Shown in pieces: positions 60,321 through 64,000 of a DNA stretch of 64,000 nt (position 1 is the stretch's first letter; the number at the start of each line of letters is the position of its first letter). Under the pieces are notes generated by a model. It saw only the letters and a program-made list of their open reading frames with translations. It was not told the origin of the DNA and did no database searches. The position numbers and the translations under genes are program-made. This DNA comes from Candidatus Soleaferrea massiliensis AP7 (GTDB lineage Bacteria; Bacillota; Clostridia; Oscillospirales; Ruminococcaceae): contig NZ_CCYH01000025.1 in NCBI RefSeq assembly GCF_000820765.1, forward strand, positions 1 to 64,000. The letters run 5' to 3'.

Positions 60321-61649
60321 TCAATCAAAGTCTCTGCGTCCCCGCTCTAAGGCGGCGTTGCAGCTTTCATCGATGGCCGCGGCCGCCTCCTCCGGCGATT
60401 TTGTCCCTATCAGCAGGTCGTTGATGCTTCGGTAAAACACATCCCGCACCCCCTGCCAGTTGAGACTGCCGCGTATATTGTCCACCGCATTTGGAGTGTT
60501 ATCGCCGTAAGCCTTCAGCATCCAGATCTCATCCTGATACCGCTCGATGACAGATTCGTTGACTGGAAGCGTGCCCAAGGTATATTTCATTGAATCCTCA
60601 TCCGTACTGAGAAAATGGAGAAAATCCTTGGCAACCTGAATCCTGGTTTCATCCCCATTGTCGAACACGCACAAACCGTTGCTGGAAGCGGTGCAGTATC
60701 CCGCGCCCGACAGGTCGGGAAAATTGGCGGTAAACACATCCAGCCCCTTGTTTCTGGCGTCCCACAGGTTGGTCAGATTCCCCACGCATATAGCAAGCTG
60801 CCCGTTGTAAAACAGGTTGACACATTCCAGCAGCTCCAGGTTTTCCGCTCCCTTCGGAGTGAAGCTCTGCGCGTCCATTTCCTTGATCCAGGCAAGGGCC
60901 CGGATGCCCTCGGGGGTATTCACCGCGAAATTTCCGCTGTCGTCGTACAGCGGACAGCCGTAGGCCCGCAGCAGGGTCATGATGTGACTGTCCCCCTGAT
61001 TGTTGGCGGCGTACATCATAAACGCGAAGGTGTTTTCATCGGTTATGGACTCCGTCAGCCTTTGGCAGATGAGGTTGAATTCCTCTGTGGACCAGTGGGC
61101 GACGGAATCGCCCGCTGGGATATAGTCCTTGAGGCCGGCGCGCTCCATCATGGTCCGGTTCACCATCAGCGTGTTCTGAAGCTGGTGGAAGGGCATGGTG
61201 TAGACATGTCCTTCGATGGAGTTCTGCCGCCAGATGGACTCGTCGATATCGGCGCGCAGGTCTGCGTCGATCAGGTCGTCCAATGGAACCAGCCAGCCTC
61301 GCTTGACATACAGCGGCACGTTCCAGGAACCGGCGAAGAAGATATCGGCGGCCTCCGGGGTGCCATACTTGTCGGCCAGCTGGGACTGCTCGTCCAAGTA
61401 GTCATAGCGGCTGATGGAAAACTCCACGTCGTACTTGTCATATTGCGCCTGAAAATGCTCCGCCGCCTCCGTGAGCATATCGTAGACCTCCGCCTCGCCC
61501 ATGCCGGGAATACTTCCAAGCCCGATAGGCGGCGTTTTGATGATCAGCGATACTTTTTCCCGTTCCGTGGTTTCCTGCGTCTGGCAGCCGGCCAGAGATA
61601 GACAGAGCGCCGCCGCAAGCAGGGCGCAGAGCAGGCTTTTTTTCTTCAT
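60321..61649 (-). CDS. Extracellular solute-binding lipoprotein (sugar type)
   Basis: A 442-residue lipoprotein of the ABC sugar-binding family. Signal peptide with lipobox LSLAGC (Cys near residue 22). The mature protein shows the SBP_bac_1 pattern: DMLTEAAEHFQAQYDKYDVE, PEAADIFFAGSWNVPLYVKR, LVPLDDLIDADLR, NTLMVNRTMMERAGLKD, and late FLHFLSTDEDSMKYTLGTLP. No permease or ATPase genes are nearby. Its start overlaps the kinase stop (ATGA), so it is likely the ligand receptor feeding the membrane kinase rather than a transporter component (inference). Confidence 0.9.
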   Translation of the reverse strand: MKKKSLLCALLAAALCLSLAGCQTQETTEREKVSLIIKTPPIGLGSIPGMGEAEVYDMLTEAAEHFQAQYDKYDVEFSISRYDYLDEQSQLADKYGTPEAADIFFAGSWNVPLYVKRGWLVPLDDLIDADLRADIDESIWRQNSIEGHVYTMPFHQLQNTLMVNRTMMERAGLKDYIPAGDSVAHWSTEEFNLICQRLTESITDENTFAFMMYAANNQGDSHIMTLLRAYGCPLYDDSGNFAVNTPEGIRALAWIKEMDAQSFTPKGAENLELLECVNLFYNGQLAICVGNLTNLWDARNKGLDVFTANFPDLSGAGYCTASSNGLCVFDNGDETRIQVAKDFLHFLSTDEDSMKYTLGTLPVNESVIERYQDEIWMLKAYGDNTPNAVDNIRGSLNWQGVRDVFYRSINDLLIGTKSPEEAAAAIDESCNAALERGRRDFD

Positions 61650-63781
61650 AGTCGTTCCTCCCGATCTCTGATAATCTCCATTTTTTTGAGCAGCAGCTTG
61701 ATGTCCAAAGGCTTGGTCGCCACGTCGTCCATGCCGGCCGCCAGTGCTTTTTCAATATCCTCGCTGAAAGCATTGGCGGTCATGGCGATGATCGGGACCG
61801 TCCGCGCGTCGGATCTGGACAGCGCGCGAATGCGCCGCGTGGCCTCATAGCCGTCCATTACCGGCATCTGGACATCCATCAGGATCAGGTCAAACCAGAC
61901 CGGCGAGCTGCTTTCAAAAGCGTCCAGAGCCTCCTGCCCGTTCTGCGCCTGTGTCAGCTCGCATCCCTGTTCCTCCAAAATGGACACGACGATCATCCGG
62001 TTGATCTCGTTGTCCTCCACGGCCAGGATGCGTTTTCCTTTCAAAGTCCAGTCCGTATCCGGGGGATCGTTCGCCGTATGTTCATCGCCTGGCGGCTTTG
62101 CAGCCGGGAAGGGGATAGAAACGGTGAACACGGTTCCTTTTTCCAGCTGGCTCTCCACCGAGATGGAGCCGCCCATCTTCTCCGCCAGGGTCTTGCTCAG
62201 CGCGGTGCCGAGGCCCGTCCCGTTTTGAGAGGCGGCGCGCCGTTCCTGCTCGAAGGGCAGCCAGATGCGCTGTAAAAATTCCGGGCTCATGCCGCAGCCA
62301 GTATCGGCCACCTGAAACACGGTGTTGGCCACGCCGCCGGATAATTCCTGGCGGACGGTCAGCGAGACCTCTCCGCCCTCGGGCGTGAATTTCACCGCGT
62401 TGCCCATTAAGTTCGCGAGGATCTGCTTGACGCGCAGCGCGTCCCCCCATACAAGCGGCTCCTTCAATTCTCCGCAGCCAATACGAAGCCGCAGACCTTT
62501 GTTCTCCGCCTGGTTTTCCAGCAGGATATGTACTTCTTCAATCAGAAGCTTCAAATCCATCTCCTTGGGATAGAGCTCCAGCTGCCCGCTCTCGATCTTG
62601 GACATATCCAGAACGTCGGTGATGACGCTTTGCAGAAACGACGCGGATACCTCCGCTTTTTTTAAATATGCCTCCAGCTTGCCGGGGTCGTCCAAATTCT
62701 GGCGCATGAGATATTGCAGCCCTACGATGCCGTTGAGAGGCGTACGGATCTCATGGCTCATATTGGCCAAAAATGTCGATTTGGCCTGTTCGGAGGCTCG
62801 CGCAATCTTTGCCGCGTTCATGGTGTGATAGATAAAATAGGCGATAAGCAAAATCAAAACGCCCAGCACAAAGAAAAACGGAAGGGAACGGGAGATCAGC
62901 GTCCTTACCTGGTCCGCCGTTACCTGCGTGGAGACCCGCACCACCAGATACCACTCGTTGTCCGCGTGGTGGTCCGGCGACTGGAACAGGGCGTAGTAGG
63001 AGCTTCCGTCCAAGCTGTATTCCACGAACAGGCTCTCACCCTGTTCCACCGCCTGCCGGCAGGATTCCAGGGAGTCTCCGTTTTTAAACCTGGCGTGCTC
63101 CAATGGCGTCAAAAAGTTGTTGTCCAGTGTGCTGTACTGTTGGCTTGCCGTAATGATATCCCCGGACTTCTGCATGACAACCGCGATGCCCTGTCCGTCA
63201 AAGCTTTCCAGCCGCATTTGATCGGCAATTTCGGCAATGGGCACCAATCCAACCGCGCCTCTGATTTCTTTTTCCCCACAGAAAACCGGCGTGTCCAAAC
63301 GCACGCCATAGACAAGAAACTCGCCCCATTTTTCCCGGCTGACCTCATCATACCGAATGGCGAAGCCGCCGCCTGCCCGCTCGAATTCTTCCGCCCAGGG
63401 CATTTCCTGAAGGGAGGTTTTCAGATAGGAACTGTTGTACACCTCGTCGTCCGCCGTGACCAGGTAGAGCGTATCGAAGGAAGTTGTCTTAGCCTCCACG
63501 CCCAGATTGTACATCACATCCTCGAACCGGCTGTCTCTGGCCGTGTCAATCCGACCGAGAACGACCTTAAGATATTCCGTCTTACTGTCCATTTGGTTGA
63601 CGATATTGAGATGGTCGTGATCCGCGATTTGTTCCATAAAGGAGAGTGTTGTGGAATAAACCGCCCGCTCGATGCTTTGATAATACAGCCAATAGCCTCC
63701 GCCCAGGGCTCCAAAGGTGATAAGCAGAATCAGCGCCCATACCCACCATCGGCACCAGTTTATCTTCAAAGCTTTGCGCAT
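61646..63781 (-). CDS. Hybrid sensor histidine kinase/response regulator
   Basis: A 711-residue membrane protein. Helix 1 (WWVWALILLITFGALGGGYWL), dCache-like extracytoplasmic sensor (about 35-300), helix 2 (FFFVLGVLILLIAYFIYH), HisKA with FLANMSHEIRTPLNGIVGLQ, HATPase with NLMGNAVKFTPEGG, ADTGCGMSPEFLQRIWLPFE, GTGLGTALSKTLAEKMGG, and a C-terminal receiver (about 590-705) with LAVEDNEINRM, phospho-Asp in DLILMDVQMPVMDG and Lys in ATKPLDI. No Hpt domain is in the protein or the window. First gene of the five-gene operon. The ATG follows GAAGGGGATG. Confidence 0.94.
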   Translation of the reverse strand: MRKALKINWCRWWVWALILLITFGALGGGYWLYYQSIERAVYSTTLSFMEQIADHDHLNIVNQMDSKTEYLKVVLGRIDTARDSRFEDVMYNLGVEAKTTSFDTLYLVTADDEVYNSSYLKTSLQEMPWAEEFERAGGGFAIRYDEVSREKWGEFLVYGVRLDTPVFCGEKEIRGAVGLVPIAEIADQMRLESFDGQGIAVVMQKSGDIITASQQYSTLDNNFLTPLEHARFKNGDSLESCRQAVEQGESLFVEYSLDGSSYYALFQSPDHHADNEWYLVVRVSTQVTADQVRTLISRSLPFFFVLGVLILLIAYFIYHTMNAAKIARASEQAKSTFLANMSHEIRTPLNGIVGLQYLMRQNLDDPGKLEAYLKKAEVSASFLQSVITDVLDMSKIESGQLELYPKEMDLKLLIEEVHILLENQAENKGLRLRIGCGELKEPLVWGDALRVKQILANLMGNAVKFTPEGGEVSLTVRQELSGGVANTVFQVADTGCGMSPEFLQRIWLPFEQERRAASQNGTGLGTALSKTLAEKMGGSISVESQLEKGTVFTVSIPFPAAKPPGDEHTANDPPDTDWTLKGKRILAVEDNEINRMIVVSILEEQGCELTQAQNGQEALDAFESSSPVWFDLILMDVQMPVMDGYEATRRIRALSRSDARTVPIIAMTANAFSEDIEKALAAGMDDVATKPLDIKLLLKKMEIIRDREERL

Positions 63782-63955
63782 CTTTTCATCCCCTTCTGAT
63801 GTTTTTCTCTTTTATGGCGGAAAAAGCCGGCACAGGACGATATAATCATTCTGTCACTGCCATGAAATGGAAGACGGTTTCTGGGAACCTATATAGACTA
63901 ATGAAAAACAAAGCTCACAGCCAAAAAACATGTGACTAGGTACTTATGCAGTCTA

Positions 63956-63984
63956 ATTATATCATCAGCCGCGTTGTATTGCAA
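63956..63984 (-). promoter_or_regulatory. Consensus promoter of the signalling operon
   Basis: On the minus strand TTGCAA (63979-63984), 17-base spacer, perfect TATAAT (63956-63961). It leaves a leader of about 165 bases before the hybrid kinase. All five genes down to 54415 appear to depend on it. Confidence 0.85.
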
Positions 63985-64000
63985 GATTGGGAAGGATTTT

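Overview
The window looks like a chromosomal segment of an anaerobic, GC-rich Firmicute, most likely an Oscillospiraceae/Ruminococcaceae-type Clostridia member. This is inferred from a complete [FeFe]-hydrogenase maturation set (TM1266-type regulator, HydE, HydG, HydF), DUF4364 and DegV proteins, cohesin and dockerin modules, many lipoproteins and consensus sigma-A promoters. No taxonomic search was possible.

Layout. 0.4-4.0 kb: housekeeping genes (D-aminoacyl-tRNA deacylase, small GNAT, membrane protein, DUF4364, DegV). 4.0-8.7 kb: hydrogenase maturation cluster, starting with a consensus promoter and a long leader that ends in an intrinsic terminator and folds by eye like a small three-way-junction riboswitch with kissing loops. 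Three degenerate 68-bp tandem repeats lie between hydG and hydF. 8.9-14.9 kb: GNAT, a translationally coupled MoxR/DUF58/transglutaminase operon and a lipoprotein. 15.0-17.8 kb: small phage-like block (S24-type repressor, DUF2815, two small ORFs) with inverted repeats before its genes. 18.4 kb: tRNA-Ser(GGA). 19.4-26.5 kb: exported proteins, comprising a trigger-factor-like PPIase lipoprotein, a second lipoprotein, two membrane-anchored cohesin proteins and a GH3 glycosidase ending in a dockerin. Together these suggest a small cell-surface cohesin-dockerin complex.

27.0-38.9 kb: an integrative element inserted in tRNA-Ala(CGC), bounded by 57-bp perfect direct repeats. It carries a large serine recombinase, a Fic protein, a complete type I restriction-modification system and decayed small genes. 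38.9-46.3 kb: a second AT-richer island with a MacAB-like efflux operon, an OmpR-type two-component system and a decayed serine recombinase at its right end.

46.3-53.8 kb: a heavily decayed stretch (frameshifted lipoprotein, K+ channel, two response regulators, secreted protein) around one intact 5'-nucleotidase. 54.4-64.0 kb: a tightly packed minus-strand operon from one consensus promoter: hybrid histidine kinase, orphan solute-binding lipoprotein, GntR-type regulator with two winged helices, active-looking diguanylate cyclase, and an EAL protein with two degenerate GGDEF-like domains. This reads as a ligand-sensing c-di-GMP module without a transporter.
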